NCBI RefSeq assembly: GCF_009696275.1
Contig: NZ_VUMI01000010.1
Location: 1-64,000 of the forward strand
DNA: 64,000 nucleotides
Direction of reading: 5' to 3'
Source of the DNA: Eisenbergiella porci
Lineage (GTDB): Bacteria; Bacillota; Clostridia; Lachnospirales; Lachnospiraceae
Shown here: in pieces, positions 43,030 to 51,618 of the stretch
Position numbering within the stretch: the stretch's first letter is position 1
Layout: each line of letters opens with the position of its first letter
Made by a program: the position numbers and the translations under genes
Notes under the pieces: model-generated
Told to the model about the DNA's origin: nothing
The model's input: only the letters and a program-made list of their open reading frames with translations
Databases searched by the model: none

Positions 43030-44664
43030 ATGGCGAAAACCTTATATTACGGCGGCCCGATTCTCACAATGAAGGCCGAAAATGATTATGTGGAAAGCCT
43101 GGTGGAGGAAGACGGAAAAATTATTTATACAGGCAGTCTGGAGGGCGCAAGAAAGCTTTGCGGGGACGGGGCGGAGGAAACAGATCTGCAGGGGAAAACC
43201 CTGATGCCGTCTTTTATCGATCCCCACGGACATATATCCATGGTGGCGCAGTTTACGTCACTGGCGGATCTTTCGGAATGTACGGATTTTGATGGTATAG
43301 TAGAAACACTGAAGGCCTATCAGGCCGAAAAGCAGATAGGGCCGGATGGTATCATCATGGGGTTCGGTTATGATCATAATTTCCTGAAAGAACAGCGGCA
43401 TCCTGATAAATCGGTGCTTGACAGGGTTTCTGAAGAAATACCGATTTATGTGCTGCATACCTCAAGCCATATGGGCGCAGGTAATTCCGCCATGCTGAAG
43501 CTGGCGGGAATCAGCAGCAGCACTCCGGATCCCGAAGGGGCGAGATTCGGACGGGTGGCGGGAACGATGGAGCCTGACGGTTATGCGGAGGAGATGGGAG
43601 CCATCGGTCAGATGCTGATGGCGGCGGCTCCCAGGCTGAAAATGGATGTGGATGCGCAGATCGTCAGCGCACAGGAAACCTATCTTAAAAATGGAATTAC
43701 CACCTGCCAGGACGGAGCCGCCGGCGCCGGCGATATCAAGAACTTCGCCCGGGCTGCCAGCCAGGGGAATCTGGTTATCGACGTGGTTTCCTATCCGGTC
43801 ATGGATGATAATACAGGTGATTTGCTGAAGGAATATGCGGATTATGACAAAACCTACCGGAACCATTTTAAAATCGGCGGATTGAAAATCGTGCTTGATG
43901 GTTCGCCTCAGGGAAAAACAGCATGGCTGAGCAGCCCTTATGAGGGGGAAAAGGATTACCGCGGATATCCTGCGAAAACGGATGAAGAGGTTTTCAAATA
44001 TGCAAAAGAGGCCATAGCCAGAGATGAACAGCTTCTTGCCCACTGCAATGGCGACGCCGCATCGGAGCAGTTTCTTGATATCTACGAAAAAGCGCTGTCG
44101 GAAAGCGATAATCCCCATAAAAGTCAGCTGCGGCCGGTGATGATACACTGCCAGACCGTACGTGATGATCAGCTTGACCGGATGGCTGAGCTCTCCATGA
44201 TACCATCCATTTTTGTGGCGCATACCTATTATTGGGGAGATATTCACCTGAAAAACCTGGGAAGGGTGAGGGGAAGCCGGATAAGCCCGGCCCGTTCTGC
44301 TTTTGACCGTGGGCTGAAGGTGAACTTCCATCAGGATCCCCTTGTGGTGCAGCCTAAAATGCTTCATACCGTATGGTGCGCAGTCAATCGTATTACAAGA
44401 AACGGCGTTGAAATCGGCCCGGAGCAGAGAGTCAGCGTTTTTGAAGCGCTTCAGGCGGTTACGGTCAACGGAGCCTATGCTTATTTCGAAGAGGACAGGA
44501 AGGGAACACTGGAGGAGGGCAAGCTTGCCGACATGGTGATCCTGAGTGATAATCCCATGGCTGTTGATCCAGGGAAAATCTGCGATATCTGTGTACTTGA
44601 GACGATCAAGGAAGGTGTGGTAAGATATACGAAGCAACAGGCAGACAGTAACGGGCAAATATAA
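43030..44664 (+). CDS. amidohydrolase family protein (YtcJ-like)
   Basis: A metal-dependent amidohydrolase of 544 residues, of the YtcJ / N-substituted formamide deformylase group. The N-terminal beta-sandwich contains GKTLMPSFIDPHGHISM near 57-73 with the HxH metal motif. Later metal/active-site segments are QLLAHCNGDAASEQF near 337, VMIHCQTVRDDQL near 375 and HQDPLVVQP near 438. The C-terminal strand LEEGKLADMVILSDNP is typical. The ATG at 43030 follows GGAGG. No signal peptide is seen. The substrate is unknown. Confidence 0.88.
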   Translation: MAKTLYYGGPILTMKAENDYVESLVEEDGKIIYTGSLEGARKLCGDGAEETDLQGKTLMPSFIDPHGHISMVAQFTSLADLSECTDFDGIVETLKAYQAEKQIGPDGIIMGFGYDHNFLKEQRHPDKSVLDRVSEEIPIYVLHTSSHMGAGNSAMLKLAGISSSTPDPEGARFGRVAGTMEPDGYAEEMGAIGQMLMAAAPRLKMDVDAQIVSAQETYLKNGITTCQDGAAGAGDIKNFARAASQGNLVIDVVSYPVMDDNTGDLLKEYADYDKTYRNHFKIGGLKIVLDGSPQGKTAWLSSPYEGEKDYRGYPAKTDEEVFKYAKEAIARDEQLLAHCNGDAASEQFLDIYEKALSESDNPHKSQLRPVMIHCQTVRDDQLDRMAELSMIPSIFVAHTYYWGDIHLKNLGRVRGSRISPARSAFDRGLKVNFHQDPLVVQPKMLHTVWCAVNRITRNGVEIGPEQRVSVFEALQAVTVNGAYAYFEEDRKGTLEEGKLADMVILSDNPMAVDPGKICDICVLETIKEGVVRYTKQQADSNGQI

Positions 44665-44721
44665 AAGAAAATAAATTTCAGGACTAATAAAAGAATCAGG
44701 ACGGAAAGGAATATAACGGCT

Positions 44722-45483
44722 GTGGAACAAAATACAAATGAAACCCTGGATTTGCTGATGAGAAGAAAATCGGTGCGCGTTTTTGAGGACAGGGAGATTG
44801 CGGAGGCTGACAGGCACCGGATACTGGAGGCCTCCCTGCGCGCCGCCACTGCAGGAAACATGACGTTGTATACAATTATTGATGTAAAGGAACAAAAGCT
44901 GAAGGACAGGCTGGCGGTCACCTGCGACAACCAGCCGTTTATTGCAACGGCGCCGCTTGTCCTGGTCTATTGTGCGGATTACAGAAGATGGTATCAGGCG
45001 TTCTGTCAGGTGAAGGAGGTGGTGCGCAAGCCCTCCTACGGCGATTTCCTGCTGGCGGCGGAGGATACCATAATAGCCGCCCAGACGGCTGTAACCGCCG
45101 CGGATGCCCTGGGGCTTGGAACCTGCTATATCGGGGATATCCTTGAAAACTATGAGGAGCACCGCAGGCTGCTGGGGCTGCCGGATTATGTGGCGCCGGT
45201 TGCCATGGTGGTGGGCGGCTATCCTACAGCACAGCAGGCGGCGAGAAAACAGACTCCCCGTTTTGCACTGGAGGATATTGTCCATGAAAACAGATATGAT
45301 CTTCAGAAATCCGACAACATGCTCAGAATGCTTGAGGATAAGGAAAACTGGCATGGAGAGGAGTTGGAGCGCCGTTTACGTGCTTTCTGCGAAAGAAAGT
45401 GGAACTGCAGCTTCAGCGAGGAAATGTCCCGCTCTGTGAAAGCGATGCTGGATGCATGGGCCGGTGCGGGTAGACAGGAATAA
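44722..45483 (+). CDS. nitroreductase family protein
   Basis: An FMN-dependent NAD(P)H oxidoreductase of 253 residues, of the nitroreductase (NfsA/FRP-like) fold. RRKSVRVFEDREI near 14-26 forms the FMN phosphate site. IIAAQTAVTAADALGLGTCYIGDIL near 115-139 is the other conserved cofactor helix. The C-terminal extension beyond residue 185 is helical. The GTG start at 44722 has GGAAAGGA 12 bases upstream. It lies 57 bases after the amidohydrolase and may be cotranscribed with it. Confidence 0.88.
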   Translation: MEQNTNETLDLLMRRKSVRVFEDREIAEADRHRILEASLRAATAGNMTLYTIIDVKEQKLKDRLAVTCDNQPFIATAPLVLVYCADYRRWYQAFCQVKEVVRKPSYGDFLLAAEDTIIAAQTAVTAADALGLGTCYIGDILENYEEHRRLLGLPDYVAPVAMVVGGYPTAQQAARKQTPRFALEDIVHENRYDLQKSDNMLRMLEDKENWHGEELERRLRAFCERKWNCSFSEEMSRSVKAMLDAWAGAGRQE

Positions 45484-45531
45484 GTTTTATTATTATTTTT
45501 ATTTATAAACGGATAGGAAAGGACATGGAAA

Positions 45532-45711
45532 ATGGCATCGGGAAACTGTGAATGCTGCATCAATTATAAATTTGATGAGGATTATGACTGCTACATATGT
45601 GATATGGATCTGGACGAGGATGAAATGGTGCGATTTTTAAGCGCATCCTTTGACAATTGTCCCTATTTTCAGCTGGATGACGAATACCGCATTGTGCGCA
45701 GGCAGATGTAG
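45532..45711 (+). CDS. DUF6472-type small cysteine-rich protein
   Basis: A 59-residue protein that I recognise as the DUF6472 type seen in Lachnospiraceae. Six Cys occur at positions 6, 8, 9, 20, 23 and 43 (GNCECCINY, DCYICDMD, DNCPYFQ), suggesting a small metal or redox site. The C-terminus YRIVRRQM is characteristic. The ATG at 45532 uses GGAAAGGA; the ATG at 45525 is in another frame. It precedes the ThrE pair by 15 bases, so it is probably in that operon. Function is unknown. Confidence 0.78.
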   Translation: MASGNCECCINYKFDEDYDCYICDMDLDEDEMVRFLSASFDNCPYFQLDDEYRIVRRQM

Positions 45712-45726
45712 CCGGGAGACAGAAGA

Positions 45727-46569
45727 ATGGAAGAGACAGCAACGGCAGTTACATCACAAAAATCACAAATACCGCAAAAGGAAACTGCGGAAAATACCCA
45801 AAGGAGCCTGGTTCTGGAATGCGCCATGCAGGCGGGGAATATCCTGCTGCAGAACGGGGCGGAAATTTTCAGGGTGGAGGAAACCATAACGCGGATGTGT
45901 GATCATTTCGGTGTGGAATCCGAAAGCGCTTTTATTTTAAGCAACGGTATTTTTATTACGGCGGGCAATGAGAAGGAATCCGTTTACGCCCAGGTGCGCC
46001 ATATTCCTGTGCGGGGAGCGCAGCTGGACAGGGTGGCGGCGGTCAACCAGCTTTCCAGAGAAATTGTGGAAGGGCGTTATACGATAGAGGAAGTGCGGGA
46101 ACAATTAAATCAGATAGAGAATATGCCGCGTAAAACAAAGCAGATGCAGATATTGGCCTCTGCGGTAGGCAGCGCCTGCTTCTGCATCATGTTTGGCGGA
46201 AGCTTCCGGGACAGCCTGGGGGCGTTTATCGCCGGTTTCCTCCTGTATGTGTATGTGCTGGAACTGAGCCAGCCGCGGATGTCAAAAATTATAGGTAATA
46301 TCGGCGGCGGCGCGCTGGTTACACTGCTGTGTATTTTCATGTATAAAATCCATCTGGGGGATGCGCTGAACCACATGATAATCGGCGCCATTATCCCGCT
46401 TGTCCCGGGAATCCCCTTCACGAACGGCATCCGGGATATTGCGGATGGGGATTATATTGCCGGTGCGGTTCGGATGCTGGATGCGATTCTGGTATTCCTT
46501 TGCATTGCAGTGGGGGTTGGGGTGGTCATTACCGTTTATCACAGGCTGACGGGAGGTATGCTGCTATGA
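45727..46569 (+). CDS. threonine/serine exporter ThrE-like, large subunit
   Basis: The N-terminal half of a split ThrE exporter (PF06738 type), 280 residues. A cytoplasmic domain (to about residue 135) carries the family motif NGAEIFRVEETITRM near 45 and the segment FILSNGIFITAG. About five membrane segments follow, with GAIIPLVPGIPFTNGIRDIADGD near 218-240, the hallmark of the family. The stop overlaps the start of the second subunit (ATGA). The pair would export threonine or serine from the cytoplasm. Confidence 0.9.
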   Translation: MEETATAVTSQKSQIPQKETAENTQRSLVLECAMQAGNILLQNGAEIFRVEETITRMCDHFGVESESAFILSNGIFITAGNEKESVYAQVRHIPVRGAQLDRVAAVNQLSREIVEGRYTIEEVREQLNQIENMPRKTKQMQILASAVGSACFCIMFGGSFRDSLGAFIAGFLLYVYVLELSQPRMSKIIGNIGGGALVTLLCIFMYKIHLGDALNHMIIGAIIPLVPGIPFTNGIRDIADGDYIAGAVRMLDAILVFLCIAVGVGVVITVYHRLTGGMLL

Positions 46570-47036
46570 TTGTAACTCAGGTTCTTGCTGCGGCGTTGGG
46601 AACCGTGGCTTTTGCCCTGCTTTTCGGCGTCCCGAGAAAGTATTATCCCTACTGCGGCCTTATCGGGGGAGCCGGTTGGTTGATGTACTGTCTTCTGGAG
46701 CCGGTGCTGAATGCTGCGGAAGCCACCTTTTTTGCTTCGGTGCTGGTGATATTCCTTTCCCGGATGGGGGCTGTGAGGGAGAAGTGTCCGGTTACCATTT
46801 TTCTGATATCGGGAATCATACCGCTGGTGCCGGGAGCTGGTATTTACTGGTCCGCGTTTTATATGGTGACGGATCAGCTGACAGAAGCCGGGGAGGCCGG
46901 CTTTGCCGCTGTCAAAGCGGCGGTTGCCATTGTCCTGGGTATTGTATGTGTGTTCGAACTGCCGCAGGGCGTTTTTAATTTCGTCCGCAGGGACAGGAAA
47001 GATCTTCGCACACAAAAGAGCAGGAAAAACGGCTGA
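46566..47036 (+). CDS. threonine/serine exporter ThrE-like, small subunit
   Basis: The C-terminal half of the split ThrE exporter (ThrE_2, PF12821 type), 156 residues with five hydrophobic segments. The motif FLISGIIPLVPGAGIYWSAFYMV near 80-102 mirrors the large subunit loop. It starts four bases inside the large subunit gene and is therefore translationally coupled. Its stop codon TGA (47034-47036) lies in the apical loop of the terminator hairpin, so stop and terminator are merged. Confidence 0.9.
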   Translation: MIVTQVLAAALGTVAFALLFGVPRKYYPYCGLIGGAGWLMYCLLEPVLNAAEATFFASVLVIFLSRMGAVREKCPVTIFLISGIIPLVPGAGIYWSAFYMVTDQLTEAGEAGFAAVKAAVAIVLGIVCVFELPQGVFNFVRRDRKDLRTQKSRKNG

Positions 47037-47054
47037 TGCCGTTGAAGCCTGCTC
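47018..47054. terminator. terminator built over the ThrE stop codon
   Basis: GAGCAGG (47018-47024) pairs with CCTGCTC (47048-47054), and AACGGC (47028-47033) with GCCGTT (47038-47043) around TGAT. TTATAGTTATTT follows. It also lies at the 3' end of the convergent PHP gene and may serve both. Confidence 0.65.
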
Positions 47055-47086
47055 TTATAGTTATTTATGAAATTGATATACGGACA

Positions 47087-47881
47087 CTAAATCTGTGCTT
47101 CCCGATCCGAATATTCCGCCCTCAGCTTTCTGTTGCGCTTATGCGTCTTGACAAGGGTGAAAAATTTGTTGTAGAACCAGAAGGAATAAACGAGTACGGT
47201 ATTTACCTTGCCAATCCGTTCCTTGGTTGTCCTGCGGTAGAGCGATCCGCCGCAGCCGATAACCTCCTGTGCACGGATACAGTTAATAAGGTCGGTTTCG
47301 GTCTGCACCGTGTCGGGGACCTCCGTATAGGCCAGTCCCACACAGTCGGTTTTGTGAGAGTCGCTTCCGCCTATGCCTGGTTTATGGTATTTGTCGGCAA
47401 GACGGCAGGCTGTTGCATTGGATTCTTCATCCTCACACGCGTTGAAAACCTCCACAAAGTCAAACTGTTCCACAATTTTCGGGTCACGCCGGTAGGTTCT
47501 TGTGTTGCGGAAGCTCATATATTTTTCCCCGCAGGGATGGGCCGGACCGAGCACACCGCCATAGGAATGGACGATGGAAATCAGGATATTAAGAGGCAGG
47601 CCGCGCAGCTCCAGAATGCGCAGCTTGATCGTCTCCGGGACGATAACCAGAATATGCCCGGCGCCGATGGTGTCATATTCGATTCCTTTAAAAACTTTAA
47701 AGTCCGTATATTTTTTATCCTTCAGATTTTTCTTCCAGAAACGGTAGCCGTTGTAGGTGTCGTGGTCTGTGATGACCATGCCGCCGAAGCCTTTCGACTG
47801 AAGAAGCTGTATATATTCCTCCATGGAAACCCTGCTGTCAATAGAGCCTTCCTTTACATGGCAATGCATGTCGATTTTCAT
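47087..47881 (-). CDS. PHP-domain metal-dependent phosphoesterase
   Basis: A minus-strand PHP-domain protein of 264 residues. MKIDMHCHVKEG carries the first His pair at residues 6 and 8, VITDHDTYNG near 37 the second motif, GPAHPCGEKY near 113 the third, and GGSDSHKTDCVG near 170 the fourth. The C-terminal 50 residues are basic with aromatic residues and have no known domain. The ATG at 47881 sits nine bases after GGAGGT, better placed than the ATG at 47890. It is divergent from the MraY-like gene. The substrate is unknown. Confidence 0.85.
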   Translation of the reverse strand: MKIDMHCHVKEGSIDSRVSMEEYIQLLQSKGFGGMVITDHDTYNGYRFWKKNLKDKKYTDFKVFKGIEYDTIGAGHILVIVPETIKLRILELRGLPLNILISIVHSYGGVLGPAHPCGEKYMSFRNTRTYRRDPKIVEQFDFVEVFNACEDEESNATACRLADKYHKPGIGGSDSHKTDCVGLAYTEVPDTVQTETDLINCIRAQEVIGCGGSLYRRTTKERIGKVNTVLVYSFWFYNKFFTLVKTHKRNRKLRAEYSDREAQI

Positions 47882-47908
47882 AACAGGCATACCTCCTTTA
47901 TCATTATT

Positions 47909-47937
47909 ATTGTAGCCTTTTTCGTTGGATTTGAAAA
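47909..47937 (-). promoter_or_regulatory. possible promoter of the PHP gene
   Basis: On the minus strand, TTTTCA (47932-47937) and TACAAT (47909-47914) are spaced 17 bases apart, 28 bases before the start. The -35 is weak. Confidence 0.4.
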
Positions 47938-48048
47938 GGGCAAAACCGATTTTTATTGAAATATATCATTCCATTTTGGACATGTTAATGATAGAATATG
48001 TAAGAATGGCCATAACATTCAATCTTTACAGAAAGGTATCTGAAACAG

Positions 48049-49011
48049 ATGATAAATTTTATCGCCGGAGAAGCCGGAATCAAGACCACAGCATTTATTG
48101 GGATTTTATTTGCCTTTGCGGCAACGTGCCTCGTAATGTGGAAGGGAATGGGAATGCTTCCCAGAGATCAGGGAAGGGAATTTGCAGTAGACGGGAAAAA
48201 ATCCGCCGGTAAACCGAGAGGAGCCGGATTTTTATTTGTCCTGGTATTTATTGCGGCGGCACTTCTTTTTGGACAGGTAAACAGGGAGATGGTGATTTAC
48301 CTGATACTTACAGGAGCGGCGATGATTACAGGTTTTCTTGATGACTGCGCCAAGACTCCATGGGGAGAGTATAAAAAAGGGTTCCTGGATTTGGTGATTG
48401 CGGTTATGGTAGCCGTAACCTTCCTTAACTTTAATTCCAATGATATTACCATCCTTCTTACGGGAACTGCGATAACCGTACCGCCTGTCCTGTTTGGCAT
48501 TCTGACTGTGGTGCTCGTATGGGTGTCCATTAATGTGACGAACTGTTCGGACGGCGTGGACGGATTATCCGGAACGCTGACCATTATTACGCTGATGATA
48601 ATATATCTGGTGGATTTGCTGCAGAGCAGGGGCGACAGCTTTTCCTATCTGATTTTACTGTTCTGTGTGTGCATTCTGGGATATCTGTGGTACAATGCCA
48701 CGCCCAGCAGGCTGATGATGGGGGATGCCGGATCCCGGGCCATGGGTCTGTTTATCAGCATTGCGGTGCTGAAAACAGGAAGCCCTCTTTTGTACATCCC
48801 GGTAGCTCTTGTGCTGATTCTGGACGGCGGGCTGGGACTGGTGAAGGTTTTCCTGCTCCGCTTTCTCAAAATCAGAATCCTTACCAGGGTAAGGACCCCG
48901 CTTCATGATCAGGCCAGGAAGGTGTGGGAATGGTCCAATACGCAGACAGTGTTCCGTTTTGCCATCATTCAGATTATGCTGGGAGCGGCAGTGATTTTTA
49001 TTGCCCTTTAA
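48049..49011 (+). CDS. MraY-like phospho-N-acetylmuramoyl-pentapeptide transferase family protein
   Basis: A polytopic phosphosugar-lipid transferase of 320 residues with about ten membrane segments, of the MraY/WecA superfamily. Family motifs are GFLDDCAKTPWGEYKKGF near 99 (the DD pair), NVTNCSDGVDGLSG near 164 (NxxxxDGxDG), MMGDAGSRAMGLF near 223 and TPLHDQARKVWEW near 287, for the HHH-type loop with only one His here. It could be the cell-wall MraY or a variant attaching another sugar phosphate to undecaprenyl phosphate. No mur genes lie nearby, which favours a variant. Confidence 0.82.
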   Translation: MINFIAGEAGIKTTAFIGILFAFAATCLVMWKGMGMLPRDQGREFAVDGKKSAGKPRGAGFLFVLVFIAAALLFGQVNREMVIYLILTGAAMITGFLDDCAKTPWGEYKKGFLDLVIAVMVAVTFLNFNSNDITILLTGTAITVPPVLFGILTVVLVWVSINVTNCSDGVDGLSGTLTIITLMIIYLVDLLQSRGDSFSYLILLFCVCILGYLWYNATPSRLMMGDAGSRAMGLFISIAVLKTGSPLLYIPVALVLILDGGLGLVKVFLLRFLKIRILTRVRTPLHDQARKVWEWSNTQTVFRFAIIQIMLGAAVIFIAL

Positions 49012-49138
49012 AAGATTGCCCTTTAAAAAGATTGCGCTGTCAGAAGAAGAATGGTAGAATAGCAGATAAGCTTTTTTGGCAGTTTGACGAAAAAGCCGGT
49101 AACTGATGGATAGTCTGCATAAAGGAAGGAAGAAACAT

Positions 49139-50086
49139 ATGAAGAATGAGTTATTTTCCATTGGCCCATTTACTGTTTATGGGTATGGACTGATGATAGG
49201 AATCGGTATCATTGCGGCATATCTGACGGCGGAAAGCAGGGCAAAGAAGCTGAAGCTGGATCCGGAGAAGATATTCGGGCTGGTGTTGTGGTGCCTGATT
49301 TTCGGTTATCTTGGTTCTAAAATACTTTACTGTATTACCGTAATTGATGAAATTATTGCCGATCCGGCTTTTATCCTGCATTCCCTTCAGAACGGCTGGG
49401 TAGTTTACGGCGGCCTGATAGGAGGTATTCTGGGCGGATATCTGTATTGCAGGCATAAGAAGGTGAACTTCCTTTCCTACTTTGACCTGGCGGCGCCTTC
49501 CGTTGCTCTGGCACAGGGCTTCGGCCGTATTGGCTGTTTCCTGGCTGGCTGCTGCTATGGACGGGAGACTGAAAGTCCTCTGGGAATTACCTTTACCCAT
49601 TCGGATTTTGCACCGAACGGCGTAGCTCTGATTCCCACGCAGGAAATATCCAGCCTGCTGAATTTTGTAAACTTTTTTATACTCATTAATATTGCAAAAA
49701 GGAAGAAGGCGGAAGGGCAGGTCGGCGCGTTTTATCTGATTTTTTACAGTATAGGCCGCTTTATCCTGGAATTTTACCGGGGAGATCTGGGCAGAGGAAG
49801 TGTAGGCAGTCTGTCTACCTCTCAGTTTATCGCTATTTTTACCCTGATTGCAGGCATTATCCTGGTAATCGTTTCCCAGATGCTCGCCAATAAAGGGGTT
49901 AAGGCCTTTAGGGTCGGCCCTGGCGGAACTGTCTGGCAGGCAGAGCCTGAGAGCGCTGAAGCCGGAGAGGCTGCTTCAGCCGCGGAGAATAAAACGGACG
50001 ATGAACATCCGGAATCAGATAATACATCAGAGCCGGAAAGGGAAGATGCGCCGGAGGATGCCGCAGAAGATTCCGGAAAGGAATAG
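49139..50086 (+). CDS. lgt: prolipoprotein diacylglyceryl transferase
   Basis: Membrane enzyme that adds diacylglycerol to the lipobox Cys of prelipoproteins. The protein has 315 residues and seven hydrophobic segments. The signature GRIGCFLAGCCYGRE near 129-143 carries the essential Arg and the conserved Gly/Cys. YGLMIGIGIIAAY lies near 14 and GRFILEFYRGD near 203. A C-terminal tail of about 65 residues, rich in Glu, Ala and Asp, extends beyond the usual end. The ATG at 49139 follows AGGAAGGA and fits the family better than the upstream ATG. Confidence 0.94.
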   Translation: MKNELFSIGPFTVYGYGLMIGIGIIAAYLTAESRAKKLKLDPEKIFGLVLWCLIFGYLGSKILYCITVIDEIIADPAFILHSLQNGWVVYGGLIGGILGGYLYCRHKKVNFLSYFDLAAPSVALAQGFGRIGCFLAGCCYGRETESPLGITFTHSDFAPNGVALIPTQEISSLLNFVNFFILINIAKRKKAEGQVGAFYLIFYSIGRFILEFYRGDLGRGSVGSLSTSQFIAIFTLIAGIILVIVSQMLANKGVKAFRVGPGGTVWQAEPESAEAGEAASAAENKTDDEHPESDNTSEPEREDAPEDAAEDSGKE

Positions 50087-50125
50087 AACGGGAACGGCAG
50101 ACGGTTTTTGGGCAGTATTGAGAAT

Positions 50126-50160
50126 GGACGGACAGTTTTTTTAAGCTGCCGTCCCTTTTT
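50126..50160 (+). terminator. lgt terminator
   Basis: GGACGG-a-CAG (50126-50135) pairs with CTG-CCGTCC (50146-50154) with one bulge, then C and five T. Confidence 0.75.
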
Positions 50161-50235
50161 AATGAACTGCCGGATATGGGATTGGAATCGAAGCAGAACT
50201 ATACGAATATAGATGAATTGCAGGGCCGTGGTATG

Positions 50236-50258
50236 AAAGCTGATATCTTTTCAGCTTT
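50236..50258 (+). promoter_or_regulatory. hairpin in the dipeptidase leader
   Basis: AAAGCTGA (50236-50243) pairs with TCAGCTTT (50251-50258) around a seven-base loop, with no T run after it. It lies about 85 bases before the probable dipeptidase start. The role is unknown. Confidence 0.35.
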
Positions 50259-50343
50259 GCAGCATACTGCGGGGGAATAATTGGATATTTTTACCGGCCA
50301 AAATAAAACAGGCGCATGGAAGGTATGCGCGGAAAGATATCAC

Positions 50344-51372
50344 ATGAGAATTGCAGACATGCACTGCGACACCATATCGGAACTGCTGGAGATAAGAAGA
50401 AAGGGTGATCCGGAGGAAATCAGGGAGAATACCTTAAGACACAACAAATTACATATTGATCTGGAAAAAATGAAAAAGGGTGGTTACCTTTTTCAGAATT
50501 TTGCATTATTTGTGCATCTTCGCGGCTGTGAAAATCCGCTGGAAGAGGTTTTGGAGCTGGCCGATTTATATTATGAAGAGATTGGGAAAAATTCAGATTT
50601 GATTCTGCCCGCCTTTTCCTATACGGATATTGAGAACAATAGGGCTGCAGGAAAAATGTCTTCTGTTCTGACAATCGAGGAGGGCGGCGTCTGCAAGGGA
50701 AATCCGGCTTTTTTAAGAGATTTATATCGTCTGGGCGTCCGAATGCTTACCCTTACCTGGAACTATCCCAATGAACTGGGCTGGCCCAATCTGGAACAGC
50801 CGGGACAGGGAGTTGACAGAGAAAGCTTCCGCCCGGATTTCAGGAAAGCCAATACTACGCAGGGACTGACGGAGACCGGGATTGCTTTTGTTGAGGAAAT
50901 GGAGCTGCTGGGCATGATCGTTGATGTGTCCCACCTGTCCGATGCCGGCTTTATGGATGTGCTGCGTGTTTCAAAAAAACCTTTTGTCGCCAGCCATTCC
51001 AACGCCCGTTCCGTCTGCGGCTGGGTAAGGAATCTGACGGATGATATGATCCGCCTGCTGGCGGAAAAAGGCGGTGTGACAGGTCTTAATTTTTGCCCTG
51101 CATTTCTGACCGACGTTCCGGATGGCGAGGCTACCTATGGTTCGATTGACGCGATTGTAGAGCATGCGAAGCACATTGTGAAGGTGGGAGGGATTGACTG
51201 CCTCGGTCTTGGAACTGATTTTGACGGGATCAAGACGCATGATGAGCTGCCGGATGCTTCCTGTATGCCGCTGCTTGTGGACGCATTTGAAAAGGGAGGC
51301 TTCCGCGCATCTGAGATTGATAAGATTCTTTCCGGGAATGTGCTGAGGGTGTATAAAGAGGTGCTGGGATAA
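50344..51372 (+). CDS. membrane-dipeptidase-like peptidase, family M19
   Basis: A zinc-dependent dipeptidase of 342 residues, related to renal dipeptidase. The binuclear metal site shows DMHCDT at residues 5-10, TIEEGGVCKGN near 112, VDVSHLSDAGF near 195, SHSNARSVCG near 217 and GLGTDFDGI near 287. There is no signal peptide, so it probably cleaves imported dipeptides, including those with D-residues. The ATG at 50344 is preferred because it matches the family start; a TTG 21 codons upstream is open but unlike relatives. Confidence 0.88.
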   Translation: MRIADMHCDTISELLEIRRKGDPEEIRENTLRHNKLHIDLEKMKKGGYLFQNFALFVHLRGCENPLEEVLELADLYYEEIGKNSDLILPAFSYTDIENNRAAGKMSSVLTIEEGGVCKGNPAFLRDLYRLGVRMLTLTWNYPNELGWPNLEQPGQGVDRESFRPDFRKANTTQGLTETGIAFVEEMELLGMIVDVSHLSDAGFMDVLRVSKKPFVASHSNARSVCGWVRNLTDDMIRLLAEKGGVTGLNFCPAFLTDVPDGEATYGSIDAIVEHAKHIVKVGGIDCLGLGTDFDGIKTHDELPDASCMPLLVDAFEKGGFRASEIDKILSGNVLRVYKEVLG

Positions 51373-51406
51373 GTATATTGACTTTTTCGTTTATTAATAT
51401 TAGATT

Positions 51407-51433
51407 TTACATACAGCGTCCTGACATAATCAT
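51407..51433 (-). pseudogene. start of a deleted divergent gene (six to eight codons left)
   Basis: On the minus strand, AAGGAGG is followed by ATG-ATT-ATG-TCA-GGA-CGC-TGT-ATG-TAA, a translation start with only eight codons that ends 35 bases from the dipeptidase stop. The promoter in front is strong (51461-51489). Genes divergent from marR are often transporters or enzymes under its control. The body of this one appears to have been removed. Confidence 0.5.
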
Positions 51434-51460
51434 CCTCCTTAAACGCAAAGCAATATTATG

Positions 51461-51489
51461 ATTATAGCATTGAAAGGTATACTTGTCAT
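51461..51489 (-). promoter_or_regulatory. strong minus-strand promoter in the marR intergenic region
   Basis: ATGACA (plus-strand TGTCAT, 51484-51489) and a perfect TATAAT (plus-strand ATTATA, 51461-51466) with a 17-base spacer, pointing away from marR toward the eight-codon relic. Confidence 0.6.
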
Positions 51490-51530
51490 ACAAATATGAT
51501 ATCTGCAATAAATTTTGTTGCTTTAAAGAG

Positions 51531-51570
51531 AAAGATGTACTATCATCTATTTAGTTGATGGTACATCTTT
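51531..51570 (+). promoter_or_regulatory. long hairpin before marR (operator or attenuator)
   Basis: AAAGATGTAC (51531-51540) pairs perfectly with GTACATCTTT (51561-51570), extended by ATCA/TTGAT inside. It lies 48 bases before marR. As DNA it is a large inverted repeat suited to a MarR dimer. As RNA it is a terminator-like hairpin with a poor T tract. Confidence 0.55.
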
Positions 51571-51618
51571 GTGGCAATATCTTTCCAATAAAAAATAGTA
51601 CTTATCAAGAGGATAAAT

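Noticed and set aside
43462-45354. Minus-strand open frame of 630 codons opposite the amidohydrolase and nitroreductase genes
   Set aside because: The composition is typical of antisense shadow frames, and both plus-strand genes are well supported.
47036-47959. Plus-strand open frame of about 300 codons opposite the PHP gene
   Set aside because: The minus strand carries all four PHP metal motifs. The plus frame is a shadow.
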